64,000 bases of DNA. Origin: Spirosoma lacussanchae. GTDB lineage: Bacteria; Bacteroidota; Bacteroidia; Cytophagales; Spirosomataceae. The translations under genes were made by a program, and so were the position numbers. The stretch is from assembly GCF_005870035.1 (NCBI RefSeq), contig NZ_SWJG01000006.1, positions 62,001 through 126,000 on the forward strand. The letters are read 5' to 3'. This document shows positions 1 to 8,181 of this stretch, in pieces. The notes under the pieces were generated by a model. The model was not told the DNA's origin and did no database searches. It saw nothing but the letters and a program-made list of their open reading frames with translations. Position 1 is the stretch's first letter. Each line of letters begins with the position of its first letter.

Positions 1-387
1 CGCGGCTGGGCACTGGCCGAAGTCTACTGGTCGCCGAAAACGGCCAAAGACTGGGCCGGATTCGTACCCCGACTGGAAGCCCACTTCGACCGGGCCGACG
101 CAGCCGGGGTCAACTACTCCCGGGCTATCTACGACGCTATTGTCCGGACCAGTCTGAAAGACGGGAAACTGGTTGTCGAGCTGGAAAGTGAAACGCCGGG
201 GCTGGATCTGTATTATACGATCGACGACACCATGCCCGACGGCCGTTCGCCGAAGTACAGCCAGCCGATCACCCTGCCCGACGGACCGATCACCCTGCGC
301 GTCATTACGTACCGGGCCGGCAAGCCCATCGGCCGACTCATTACGCTCACGCGCGATGCGATGCAGAAGCGGGTCGGACGGTTCTAA
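1..387 (+). CDS. Beta-N-acetylhexosaminidase (GH20), C-terminal part only
   Basis: The window opens inside this gene; 128 codons and the stop remain. The visible part starts with the last strand/helix region of a GH20 barrel (RGWALAEVYWSPKTAKDW), then a tail of about 75 residues with the chitobiase/hexosaminidase C-terminal beta-sandwich pattern (YYTIDDTMPDGRSPKYSQPI). The family removes terminal GlcNAc/GalNAc residues from chitin, glycan or murein fragments, usually in the periplasm or outside the cell. The catalytic Asp-Glu pair lies upstream of the window and cannot be checked. The next gene is 117 bp downstream on the same strand. Confidence 0.85.
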   Translation, partial: RGWALAEVYWSPKTAKDWAGFVPRLEAHFDRADAAGVNYSRAIYDAIVRTSLKDGKLVVELESETPGLDLYYTIDDTMPDGRSPKYSQPITLPDGPITLRVITYRAGKPIGRLITLTRDAMQKRVGRF

Positions 388-504
388 CGACCGGATTCAA
401 ACAACAATCCGGAACCGGGCGTTATTCGTAGTTGATATGTCGACTAAACCTATTGGATACTTGTCTGTCCAACGGGCAATTGAACACCAACTATAAGTAA
501 CGCC

Positions 505-1077
505 ATGAAAACGAACCGAGCGATTATCCTGATGGCAGTTCTGACTGCCTTTATATTCAGTCATGTTGTAGAAGCACAGCAACGCCGTAAGTGGAGTCCA
601 CAGGCCAAGGGTACTGCCATTGGGGCAGGCGTTGGCGGAGCCGCCGGGGCTATAATTAATAAGCGGAATCGGCTGGTGGGTGGCCTGATTGGTGGTGCGG
701 CTGGTGCGGCTGGTGGGTATGCCATTGGTAAAGGCGTCGATAACCGCCGGAAAACCAACGCCCGCATTGCCGCGGCCGAACGCCAGGCTGCCGAAGCCCG
801 TCGCGAAGCCGCGCTGGCTCGCCGGGAAGCGGCAGCGGCTGCCGACAAGCCCGGCGTGGTGACCCGTCCGGCTGCCGAGCGGGTAGCTGCCGTGCAGAAG
901 GCACCCGTACCCGCTGTGGCAGGGGTAGCGGCCGGGGCCGGTATGGCCGCCACCGCGTTCAGCGCCCAAACCCTGTCGGAGCCGTATCAAAACAACACCC
1001 TGTTCCTGCTGAACAACAATTACGGCGATCAGAACAGTGCCTACCCCAGCTCTGAAGTACGCCGGAAAAGCTGGTAA
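505..1077 (+). CDS. Secreted glycine-zipper protein
   Basis: A 190-residue protein with a signal peptide (about residues 1-24, ending VVEAQ) followed by a glycine-zipper stretch at about 35-75, rich in GxxxG/AGAAGG, as in YMGG/OmpA-like glycine-zipper membrane proteins. Residues 85-115 are an Ala/Arg/Glu-rich helix, and the C-terminus is low complexity with an Asn cluster. Glycine zippers pack transmembrane helices, so an envelope-associated role is likely, but no specific function can be given. The start is the ATG directly before the signal peptide. A long hairpin (1076-1149) overlaps its stop codon. Confidence 0.6.
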   Translation: MKTNRAIILMAVLTAFIFSHVVEAQQRRKWSPQAKGTAIGAGVGGAAGAIINKRNRLVGGLIGGAAGAAGGYAIGKGVDNRRKTNARIAAAERQAAEARREAALARREAAAAADKPGVVTRPAAERVAAVQKAPVPAVAGVAAGAGMAATAFSAQTLSEPYQNNTLFLLNNNYGDQNSAYPSSEVRRKSW

Positions 1078-1149
1078 ATAGGTTGCCTTCCCCATAGTCT
1101 ATGTCGGCCCGCAGGTGTCGACACAGACCATGGAGAAGGCAACCTATTT
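1076..1149. repeat. Long imperfect palindrome, 31-bp stem
   Basis: Arms 1076-1106 and 1119-1149 pair over 31 positions around a 12-nt loop. The outer 15 bp are perfect. The three mismatches (1091/1134, 1096/1129, 1101/1124) are C.A or A.C on the plus strand, which become G.U wobbles in minus-strand RNA, so the fold is continuous only for a leftward transcript. It lies between two rightward genes. It may be a terminator, a REP/MITE-like repeat or a structured RNA. Confidence 0.6.
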
Positions 1150-1192
1150 TAAAATTACGTCAACCATTCCATCATCTAAATACACCAACGTC

Positions 1193-1645
1193 ATGAAAGC
1201 ATACGGATTTGTTGTACTGGTGGCCCTGTTTGCCAGCGGCTGCTCCTCGACCGATACGGTCAATATTCAGGATTTGAACCAGCAGTTTATCGGTGCCTGG
1301 AACAACAAGGATACCGAGAAAGTCATTGGTTTCCTGGCCGAAGATGTGCATTTCCTGCAGGGCAATACCCACTTCAAAGGAAAATCGGAGGTCGCTCAGA
1401 AATGGGTTCGCGAAACCATGCCAACCCTGGCTGACTTGAAAACAAATGTAGTTAGCTCGGCGGTCGATAATCAGACTGCTTATGAAGCCGGTACCTACTC
1501 GGTCGATGTCCTGCCCGAAGGCCCTCAGCAGCCACGGGGCTACGGGGAAGGCAATTTTATTCTGCTCTGGAAGAAGGGAACCGACAATACCTGGAAACTC
1601 AACTACGCCCAGCTGGAAGGGTTACCGGTCCAGGTAAAGCAGTAA
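1193..1645 (+). CDS. Lipoprotein with SnoaL/NTF2-like (DUF4440-type) domain
   Basis: The chosen ATG at 1193 gives a 150-residue protein opening with a lipoprotein signal (MKAYGFVVLVALFASGC, lipobox FASGC); the open frame runs further 5' but that part crosses the hairpin and lacks a signal. Residues 25-145 have the cone-fold pattern of SnoaL-like/DUF4440 proteins: an N-terminal helix pair (LNQQFIGAWNNKDTEKV), 'FLAEDVHFLQGNTHFKGKSE', and a C-terminal strand ending in W-K-L-N-Y. Such domains bind small ligands or act as isomerases; here it is probably anchored in the envelope with unknown substrate. Ends at a strong bidirectional terminator. Confidence 0.7.
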   Translation: MKAYGFVVLVALFASGCSSTDTVNIQDLNQQFIGAWNNKDTEKVIGFLAEDVHFLQGNTHFKGKSEVAQKWVRETMPTLADLKTNVVSSAVDNQTAYEAGTYSVDVLPEGPQQPRGYGEGNFILLWKKGTDNTWKLNYAQLEGLPVQVKQ

Positions 1646-1661
1646 GTAAACCAGTAGTCAA

Positions 1662-1702
1662 CACAAAAAAATAACCCGGATCAACCGGGTTATTTTTTTG
1701 TG
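1662..1702. terminator. Bidirectional rho-independent terminator
   Basis: Perfect 18-bp inverted repeat (1662-1679 and 1685-1702) with a 5-nt loop, flanked by A7 and T7 tracts so it works in both directions. It separates the convergent genes ending at 1645 (+) and 1690 (-); the stop codon of the minus gene is inside the right arm. Confidence 0.9.
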
Positions 1703-2091
1703 CCTTCGTTCTGGATGCTGGTTCGCAGGGTGGCGAAAAATTCCTGGCAATCGGCAAACTGTTCGGCGTCGCCATAGTCCGTTTTTTCCTGATTCCAGCG
1801 TTTGATGGTTCCGTTAAGCAGATCGGTCAAGCGTTGACCGGGTTCGGGCTGCGCCTGGCGGAGTTTGTTGAGTTCCTGCCGAACGGCTTTGATCTCGTCG
1901 GCAATCCAGGCACGGTTTGTGGCGTAGCGTACTTTCCAGGCTGCAAACGCTTCGTCGCGCGCGCGGGTTTCGTCGGCCGTCGATGCCGACAGGGACTGGG
2001 CCGATGTTGTTGCGGCTGATGAGCCGGTTACCTGCGCCGATGCCGCCACTGACAGCATCATCAGGAACAGAAAAGAAAACAACCGAATCAT
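1690..2091 (-). CDS. Secreted small protein of unknown function
   Basis: A 133-residue protein with a clear signal peptide (MIRLFSFLFLMMLSVAASAQ), a Ser/Thr/Ala-rich spacer at about 21-40, then a mostly helical, charged domain (FAAWKVRYATNRAWIADEIK through FFATLRTSIQNEGTKK) with a single Cys. I do not recognise a family. It stands alone on the minus strand, convergent with the preceding lipoprotein gene and divergent from the operon starting at 2497. Confidence 0.6.
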   Translation of the reverse strand: MIRLFSFLFLMMLSVAASAQVTGSSAATTSAQSLSASTADETRARDEAFAAWKVRYATNRAWIADEIKAVRQELNKLRQAQPEPGQRLTDLLNGTIKRWNQEKTDYGDAEQFADCQEFFATLRTSIQNEGTKK

Positions 2092-2496
2092 GGGGTTACG
2101 TCATTGAGTCAACAAAGAAACGCATAAAAGCAGATAGGTAGTACGCAGTCAACATTTACCCAAAATCAAAGAGTATAGCTTACAGGAAATTTATAGTACA
2201 TACCTATGTATGGAGTTATGGTTGGTTGTAATTATTCGAACCGTTGCAAAATAAACTGATTAGTCAACTTACTACCGATAAATAAATTCGACTGCGTTTA
2301 TCTGAGACTATGTTCAATTGTATACACGGTAACGCAAACATATTTGTTTATTTGTAACCTATTTTATATTTACTCGATGTGGCATTTAGGATTTGTGGCT
2401 TGTAGACCTTGATTATGTCTAAAAAGCTCAGTCGTTTCTTGGCTACCTCAGGTAGTTGTAAACCGGGCAAATGTCGAAAACCAGCCTCTAAACCTG
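2092..2496. promoter_or_regulatory. AT-rich divergent intergenic region
   Basis: 405 bp without a credible gene, between divergent genes at 2091 (-) and 2497 (+). It is much more AT-rich than its flanks, especially 2140-2370, with A/T runs and TTTG-containing motifs near 2338-2355 typical of Bacteroidetes promoters. I could not fix a promoter with both boxes at correct spacing, so this is only the likely control region for the 2497-11715 operon and for the minus gene. Confidence 0.4.
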
Positions 2497-3321
2497 ATGA
2501 AGCACAAATACGTACTACTATTCTTCCTAATTATTACCCAGTTCGGTTGTTCTAAGCGAGCCGTTGTTCGGTTTACTCAGAGAGCTCCCGAGCTGACCTC
2601 GGCTGATGTACTGACCGAAATTATGCTTGTCAACAAGTCACCACGCATTGTGCTTCGTGTGCCGAATACACGTAAAGGGGTTACGAATACGCAGGGAACA
2701 GGCAGTTACCAGTCCAACGTTGTTAACCCCGTTCTGGTAAAACAGGCTGGTAGCGGAAGAGCAGCCGCCAAGGTGCAGTACGTTGAATCGCAGTATGACG
2801 AGACGGCTTTGTATAACGCTATTGAGAAGCAGCTCTTCAAGGAAGGGTTCAGCGTACGAGACCGGGGGCTGTTTAATCAGGTACTCGATGACAATGCCAG
2901 CTTAGATTATTCGAAGATCAAAGAACTGACAAATACGGATTTGATTCTAGAGCTTGTTAGTTTAGAAAGCTCGGTTGGGTACAAAACGAACGTCTGTTAT
3001 CTGGAGGCCGATGATGCGCCCAAAATTATAAATGAGTACCGCAACCAGGGAGCTTCGGTTGAATTCAAACTGGTACATGTAAAGACGAACGAGATAGTTG
3101 GGACCTACAAAATTCATTACACGCCCTGCCTGGAAGGGTGCCGGGGTATCTATACCAAAAAAGGCACTAACGGCACGTTTATGAGTAGCTTCTGGTTAAG
3201 GCCCGGCGAAAAAGAGCAGATTCAGAAGCTGAACCGAAAAGGATACGAAGATCTCGATCAGGATCGGTTGGAAGCCTTTATTACCGATGCTACCCAACAG
3301 CTGGTCAAAACAATGCGCTAA
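2497..3321 (+). CDS. Outer-membrane lipoprotein, CsgG-like fold suspected
   Basis: A 274-residue protein with a lipoprotein signal (FFLIITQFGC). The body has the alternating pattern of CsgG/LptE-like lipoproteins: a helix 'YNAIEKQLFKEGFSVRDRGL' followed by 'IKELTNTDLILELVSL', which is how many envelope lipoproteins that sense or build surface structures look. The match is by pattern only. It is the first gene of a six-gene rightward operon with gaps of 17 and 12 bp followed by 4-bp overlaps, ending in a T9SS-exported Ig-repeat protein, so a role in surface assembly is inferred. Confidence 0.55.
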   Translation: MKHKYVLLFFLIITQFGCSKRAVVRFTQRAPELTSADVLTEIMLVNKSPRIVLRVPNTRKGVTNTQGTGSYQSNVVNPVLVKQAGSGRAAAKVQYVESQYDETALYNAIEKQLFKEGFSVRDRGLFNQVLDDNASLDYSKIKELTNTDLILELVSLESSVGYKTNVCYLEADDAPKIINEYRNQGASVEFKLVHVKTNEIVGTYKIHYTPCLEGCRGIYTKKGTNGTFMSSFWLRPGEKEQIQKLNRKGYEDLDQDRLEAFITDATQQLVKTMR

Positions 3322-3338
3322 TTTCTGTACCACACCTT

Positions 3339-4556
3339 ATGAAGCAAACTCTACTAGCCACACTATTTTTCCTGGTTTTTCCGCTCCTTCTGTCAGCCCA
3401 GGATGCTATTTATACAGCTAATGGAAACCGGATCAGTGATGCACAGCTAACCGGTATCACTGAAGATAAAGTGAGCTTTACCGTTCAGCGGGACGGTAAA
3501 GCCAGTACGTTCAACTTTCAGCGTGCCAATGTTCTGTTTGCGTTTAGTCGTACCGGTAATTTTCTGGTAATAAATGACTTGAGCAGCGACCTGACAAAAG
3601 CCCAGCAACAGCTTAGCGAGTATTTATCAGCACCAGTCAGAGCGGGTGGTAGGGAGTATCTGATCAGGGCTGTTCCACTTACTGTTATTCCGGCCACTAT
3701 TGCCTATGAGAGCGATGCTATTGTAAATTACAAAACCACTGAAGGTAAATCTGCATCCATTCCCAAGAGTGAGCTCGTAGGAATTCTTTATCAGGATGGA
3801 CGTCATCAGTTGTTACGGGAAGCTGCCGAGATAGCCCCTTTATTAAAGGACATAGGCGGGCAAATAAAAGGCGAGACCCTGGCCGCAAAACCGCAGGCAC
3901 CCACAGCCAGCTCTCCGGAGTCTCTGCCTACACCATCGCCCACCGCCCCGACCGCGTTGCCCACCGACGGCGCTGCAAAACCGGAAGCAGTTATCCCGCA
4001 GGCAAAAGTGGCAGATAAGCCATTGACGTCCGAATCGGCGACTGATGTCCGAAAGCCGGCATTGACCGAGGGTGAATACCAAGGCTATCGTAAAAAAGCA
4101 TTGCAGAAGGTAGACGAATTCGTCTCGTATCTGAATATAATCACCGATAAAAAGCTGCCTACCTACGAAAAAGACAAGGCCATCGATCAGGCGGCCAGAC
4201 TGTTTATGCCGGCGGCTACTATCGCTGTTACCTCAATCAGTAAACCCGGGGCTCGCCGTTACCCCATTCGGGACTACCTCAACCGACTTAAGCTCTTGCC
4301 TTACAGCTCCGCCCAGATCGAGTGGTCAGAGGTACAATATATAAAGGAACTGTCGCAGGCTGCCGACGGAAACTATTATGGAGTCATCACGGGCCAGCAA
4401 ACATTTATCGGGTACGGCAGCCAGGATCAGGTACTCTATTCTGACGTAGTTCAGAAGAACGTACGGGTTAAACTCCAGTCATACGGATCCACGTCAGACG
4501 GGGTAAAAAGTGTAAAATGGGATGTATTGTTGGGTAGTATCGGCGTAGCGCAATAA
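3339..4556 (+). CDS. Secreted protein with Pro/Ala/Thr-rich linker, unknown function
   Basis: A 405-residue protein with a signal peptide (LLATLFFLVFPLLLSAQ). Residues 20-170 form a beta-rich N-terminal region; about 185-245 is a Pro/Ala/Thr/Ser-rich linker; the C-terminal domain (about 245-405) begins with a helix (YQGYRKKALQKVDEFVSYLN) and resembles a lipocalin or NTF2-size fold but is not recognised. The linker between two folded domains suits an envelope-spanning protein. Starts 17 bp after the preceding gene. Confidence 0.5.
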   Translation: MKQTLLATLFFLVFPLLLSAQDAIYTANGNRISDAQLTGITEDKVSFTVQRDGKASTFNFQRANVLFAFSRTGNFLVINDLSSDLTKAQQQLSEYLSAPVRAGGREYLIRAVPLTVIPATIAYESDAIVNYKTTEGKSASIPKSELVGILYQDGRHQLLREAAEIAPLLKDIGGQIKGETLAAKPQAPTASSPESLPTPSPTAPTALPTDGAAKPEAVIPQAKVADKPLTSESATDVRKPALTEGEYQGYRKKALQKVDEFVSYLNIITDKKLPTYEKDKAIDQAARLFMPAATIAVTSISKPGARRYPIRDYLNRLKLLPYSSAQIEWSEVQYIKELSQAADGNYYGVITGQQTFIGYGSQDQVLYSDVVQKNVRVKLQSYGSTSDGVKSVKWDVLLGSIGVAQ

Positions 4557-4568
4557 ATCACTACGAAC

Positions 4569-5915
4569 GTGAGGAAGGCATTACTCGTGTGCTCATCTCT
4601 GCTGAGCGTGGTGGTACAGGCGCAGGTGCCGGAGTACGCTCCATGTCTGCGATTAGAGGGCGTTATCGTCGATTACAATACCCGCAAGGTGCTGCCCAGT
4701 GCCAATCTGTTCGTTAAACTGCCCGGGGGCCAGAAGAAGGTCAGTACTAGTTCGGCACAGGGGAAATTTTCTATGAACGCTCCCTGCGAAGCAACGGCTG
4801 TTGTAATAGAAAAACAGGGTTACCGTACGCAGGTGCTTCCTATCGCTAACACACAGGCAGATACCCACACTGTGGTCGTTGAGGTTCCATTGCTGGCGGT
4901 TGAGCAGCCAGGTAAGGACCGAATCTACTTGCAAACAGAACAGAAAGCGTATGTGCAGGCTAGCCGTGTAGCCGAAGTTAAACAAGTAGACAGCACGGAA
5001 CAACACGCTGTTTTTACGTTGAGCGATGCAATTAGCAAGACACCGGTTGAAGGGAAGATCTGCTTTGTTTTTACGAAAACGGGTGAGCGTAATTGCCTGA
5101 AAACAGATAAAGCTGGTCAGGTAGCCATCAACTTTAGCCAGACTGACATCGTTGCCATTGACGCTACCGCACAAGACTATCAGCCCTACGCAGGAAACCT
5201 GCTCGTTGAATCACTTGGCGCATCAACTAAACAAATCATTCAGCTGCAACGCGAGCTGACTCTGCTGACCGTCTGGGCAGATAAAGCAGACCAAGGTGAG
5301 CTTCTAGGAAAGGGTGTCCGTATTCCGCTGAAGAAGGTAACAGGGCCCAGGGGGGACGTCTGGTTCAGTTCGTACCGAGCCAAGCCTGGTTCGTATACAC
5401 TGATCATAAAGCAGCAGAGGCAGACTCGTAGTGAAGAGGTAAACGTCAGAAGTGGCTTGACTGTGCGGTATATAGACCCGTCGAAATCCACCGCTAAGCT
5501 GGGTATAAGAACCGTAGAAACGGGAATAAAACCCAACGCGGCTACGCCTGTATCGCTGCCTGCCCTGGTACTGCCGGATAGTATTCCGATGCTTTATTTT
5601 GAACAGGGTAGTTACCAGTTGCGGGCCGATTCGCAGGAAGTCTTAAAACAGGTAGCTCTGTATCTGAAGACGCATCCGCATTACCGCCTGCAGGTAACTG
5701 GGCATACGGATAATGTAGGTAACGAGCGCCTGAACGAAAGCCTGTCTGAATACCGGGCTGCGGTTGCCTTTACATTTCTGACCCGACAGGGTATTCCCGA
5801 AGATAAGTTAAACAAAGCCGGAGAGGGTAGTAGAAATCCGATTTCACCCAACGATACAGAAGCCAACAAAGCACTAAACCGGAGGGTAGCCCTAAAACTT
5901 ATTACCAATCAATGA
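4569..5915 (+). CDS. OmpA-family protein with carboxypeptidase-regulatory-like N-terminus
   Basis: 448 residues from a GTG start at 4569, immediately before a signal peptide ending VVVQAQ. Residues 25-115 look like a CarboxypepD_reg/CNA-B beta-sandwich (GVIVDYNTRKVLPSANLFV), with a second similar segment further on. Residues 340-448 are an OmpA-like peptidoglycan-binding domain: 'LYFEQGSYQLRADSQEVL', 'VTGHTDNVG', 'LNESLSEYRAAVA', and 'NRRVALKLI'. This domain ties outer-membrane complexes to murein through diaminopimelate. In Bacteroidetes such proteins occur beside surface-protein and gliding/T9SS modules, which agrees with the neighbours. Confidence 0.8.
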   Translation: MRKALLVCSSLLSVVVQAQVPEYAPCLRLEGVIVDYNTRKVLPSANLFVKLPGGQKKVSTSSAQGKFSMNAPCEATAVVIEKQGYRTQVLPIANTQADTHTVVVEVPLLAVEQPGKDRIYLQTEQKAYVQASRVAEVKQVDSTEQHAVFTLSDAISKTPVEGKICFVFTKTGERNCLKTDKAGQVAINFSQTDIVAIDATAQDYQPYAGNLLVESLGASTKQIIQLQRELTLLTVWADKADQGELLGKGVRIPLKKVTGPRGDVWFSSYRAKPGSYTLIIKQQRQTRSEEVNVRSGLTVRYIDPSKSTAKLGIRTVETGIKPNAATPVSLPALVLPDSIPMLYFEQGSYQLRADSQEVLKQVALYLKTHPHYRLQVTGHTDNVGNERLNESLSEYRAAVAFTFLTRQGIPEDKLNKAGEGSRNPISPNDTEANKALNRRVALKLITNQ

Positions 5916-6862
5916 AGAAACTCAACGCAGCAGGCTATTCTTTATGGATCAGTGCCCTGGTGGCTGGTATAACCGGTTGTCATGAGGACCCTTTTTTGCC
6001 CAAGTCGGCCATCCCATTTGTCTGTCAGCTTAGTCAGTCAGTCACTATTGATGAAGACCTGCGGGATACGACTACCTATCAGTATAACTCATTTGGGAAC
6101 GTGGAAAAGAGCACGTATCGCAGATGGATCAAGGGGCAATTAATGATGAGTACTGAGCATGTCTACGTATATACTGCTGATCATTACCTCACCTCTCAGG
6201 TGGAACAACTGATAAATCGTGACAACAGCGGCAGGCAAACAAAGCAAGTAAACGGCTATCTCTATACATACGAAGAAGGGCGGCTCCGGACGGTAAAAAT
6301 CATTGATAACACAACGAACGTAACGCTTGGCTATCGGGACTATACCTACGATGGCGACAGGCTGAAGACATACACAGAAACCGATGCCAACCGGGCTATT
6401 ACAAAGCGGTATACATACGACGATACTGGAGAACTGTCATCCTGCCAAGCGCCAGGTTCAGTCAGTTCGTATACCGTTAACAAGGGGAAAATTATAGCAG
6501 AAAGCCACTACGGTAATCCGGATAGTACTGACATACGCTATCAATTTGACAGTCGGGGGCAACTCGAAAAACAAACTATCTATTCCGGATTAAGCCGGGT
6601 ACAGTATTCCTATACCTACGATAACAATCCCTACTGGTACCGGACGCAGTTAGGGCTGAGAGGCATTCCGGCGCTGGACTTAGGGGAGCACAGACCGCTA
6701 CATAACCTAAAAACAAGGACGTACCAGCGCTACCAGAACGACAGGCTACTTGAGGAGCAAACCCTTGTCTACAGCCATGCGTACAACAAAAACGGCTATT
6801 CGCTGGGCTACGGCCGTAGCGACGGAGCCCGTCAGATCAATTACTACATCAACTGCCCATGA
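5912..6862 (+). CDS. Lipoprotein with RHS/YD-type repeats
   Basis: 316 residues; overlaps the previous stop by 4 bp (ATGA), so translation is probably coupled. N-terminal lipoprotein signal (LVAGITGC). The body carries YD-like repeats spaced about 20-45 residues: 'TYQYNSFGNVEKS', 'YLYTYEEGRLRTV', 'RDYTYDGDRLKTY', 'KRYTYDDTGELSS', 'IRYQFDSRGQLEK'. YD repeats build beta-solenoid or shell structures, as in RHS proteins, but there is no RHS core or toxin tip. Probably an outer-membrane surface protein; function unknown. Confidence 0.6.
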   Translation: MKKLNAAGYSLWISALVAGITGCHEDPFLPKSAIPFVCQLSQSVTIDEDLRDTTTYQYNSFGNVEKSTYRRWIKGQLMMSTEHVYVYTADHYLTSQVEQLINRDNSGRQTKQVNGYLYTYEEGRLRTVKIIDNTTNVTLGYRDYTYDGDRLKTYTETDANRAITKRYTYDDTGELSSCQAPGSVSSYTVNKGKIIAESHYGNPDSTDIRYQFDSRGQLEKQTIYSGLSRVQYSYTYDNNPYWYRTQLGLRGIPALDLGEHRPLHNLKTRTYQRYQNDRLLEEQTLVYSHAYNKNGYSLGYGRSDGARQINYYINCP

Positions 6863-8130
6863 AAAACAGCATCTTCTATTTTTTACTGGGCGTCTCACTG
6901 ATCGGTCTGCCAGCTATAGCCCAGGATAAATCGGCTAAAGTATACGTAGCCAAAGTCGGTAAAGGGGGGGCGTTGACGCCCCAGCAGATGAAGCGACGCA
7001 ACGACGAGATCAAATTTCAGGCAACTACCCGAATCAGTAAAAACCTTGTTGACTTACTCAATACGCTCACCTTCGATGGGTTGGGCGATGCTGAACGTAT
7101 TGCCTTGATGCAGAACAGCTTTTTACCCAGCCCGAACCAGATTTTTAGCGGAGATGACGTAGTTATTGAAGATGATATTGACCCCACCCATACATCGGCC
7201 GAGGGGGCGGTTGATGTAGATGTTGAAAAATACCTGCGCAACATGGACCTGTTCTACATCAAGTCCGACACGCTGACCATCGCCTTTTCTCAGCTAATTG
7301 TCTCTGATGTTCAGGAGGGAAAAGATTACCCGTATGTGAAAGTGTTTTTCACCCAGACCTTCAGGAGTAAAAACAAACAGGCTGACAGACCCTATCAACC
7401 CGTTCGGCGGGTGGCTGAGCTGAAAGCAGAAATTGTTGACGGTAAATGGCGAACGTTTATCACCCGTCTGGCCTTTCTGCGACCTGGTGAAGCACTCACT
7501 CAACTTACCAATCCAACAATCCTGCAATCTGCCGGACCAAAGAAACCCATTGATAGTAAAGAATTCAGCTTTCATAAAGCCGACAGCCCCGTTGACTCGC
7601 TAACGGTGAAGTGGGATAATCATTGGCTGAGTGTTGTCCGGTCAACAATCGATATGATCCCTACCGGTTACTACCAACGGGGTATAACGGCCAGCAAGAG
7701 CCAGGATAATATCAGCATAACCTTATCCCGAGAAGATCAGCAGCTTACGTTTCGCCGGATTGATGGATCAACAGTAGGGTTTACGCAGGCGAGGTCAATT
7801 GTGGGAAATGAGAAGTTGCGCCAGCGTAGCCGGCACCGGCTGTACGGCTGGCTTCAGGTGGCAACGGGGGTTGTATCGCTTGGCGCTAGCTATGCAGGCT
7901 ATGCGTATCTCCAGAAGCAATATGATGCCTACGACCGTCAGGTGTCGGCGCTCAATGCTGACTATGCGATCTGGCAAACGCTCGCGCAGCGGCCCGATAC
8001 CAGTCCGTTAGCAACTATGCCGTTTACGTCCTACGCCAGGCCTGGTATTTATGCTGTCTATGGCGGAGGGGCTATAGGCAGCAGCCTGCTCATCAATGGA
8101 ATCAGATTGGTACTGAAAGCTAGAAAGTAA
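6859..8130 (+). CDS. Secreted/membrane protein of unknown function
   Basis: 423 residues, overlapping the upstream gene by 4 bp (ATGA). N-terminal signal (FYFLLGVSLIGLPAIAQ), a long soluble region with helices at about 60-110 and a mixed alpha/beta middle, and near the C-terminus two hydrophobic segments (VATGVVSLGASYAGYAYL and YAVYGGGAIGSSLLINGIRL) that probably return the chain to the membrane. I do not recognise a family. Strict overlap with its neighbours says it works with the RHS-repeat lipoprotein and the Ig-repeat adhesin. Confidence 0.55.
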   Translation: MKNSIFYFLLGVSLIGLPAIAQDKSAKVYVAKVGKGGALTPQQMKRRNDEIKFQATTRISKNLVDLLNTLTFDGLGDAERIALMQNSFLPSPNQIFSGDDVVIEDDIDPTHTSAEGAVDVDVEKYLRNMDLFYIKSDTLTIAFSQLIVSDVQEGKDYPYVKVFFTQTFRSKNKQADRPYQPVRRVAELKAEIVDGKWRTFITRLAFLRPGEALTQLTNPTILQSAGPKKPIDSKEFSFHKADSPVDSLTVKWDNHWLSVVRSTIDMIPTGYYQRGITASKSQDNISITLSREDQQLTFRRIDGSTVGFTQARSIVGNEKLRQRSRHRLYGWLQVATGVVSLGASYAGYAYLQKQYDAYDRQVSALNADYAIWQTLAQRPDTSPLATMPFTSYARPGIYAVYGGGAIGSSLLINGIRLVLKARK

Positions 8131-8181
8131 CCAGGGATGCCTACGAATACCCAGGTAGAAAAAATACTCATCCATACTAAT

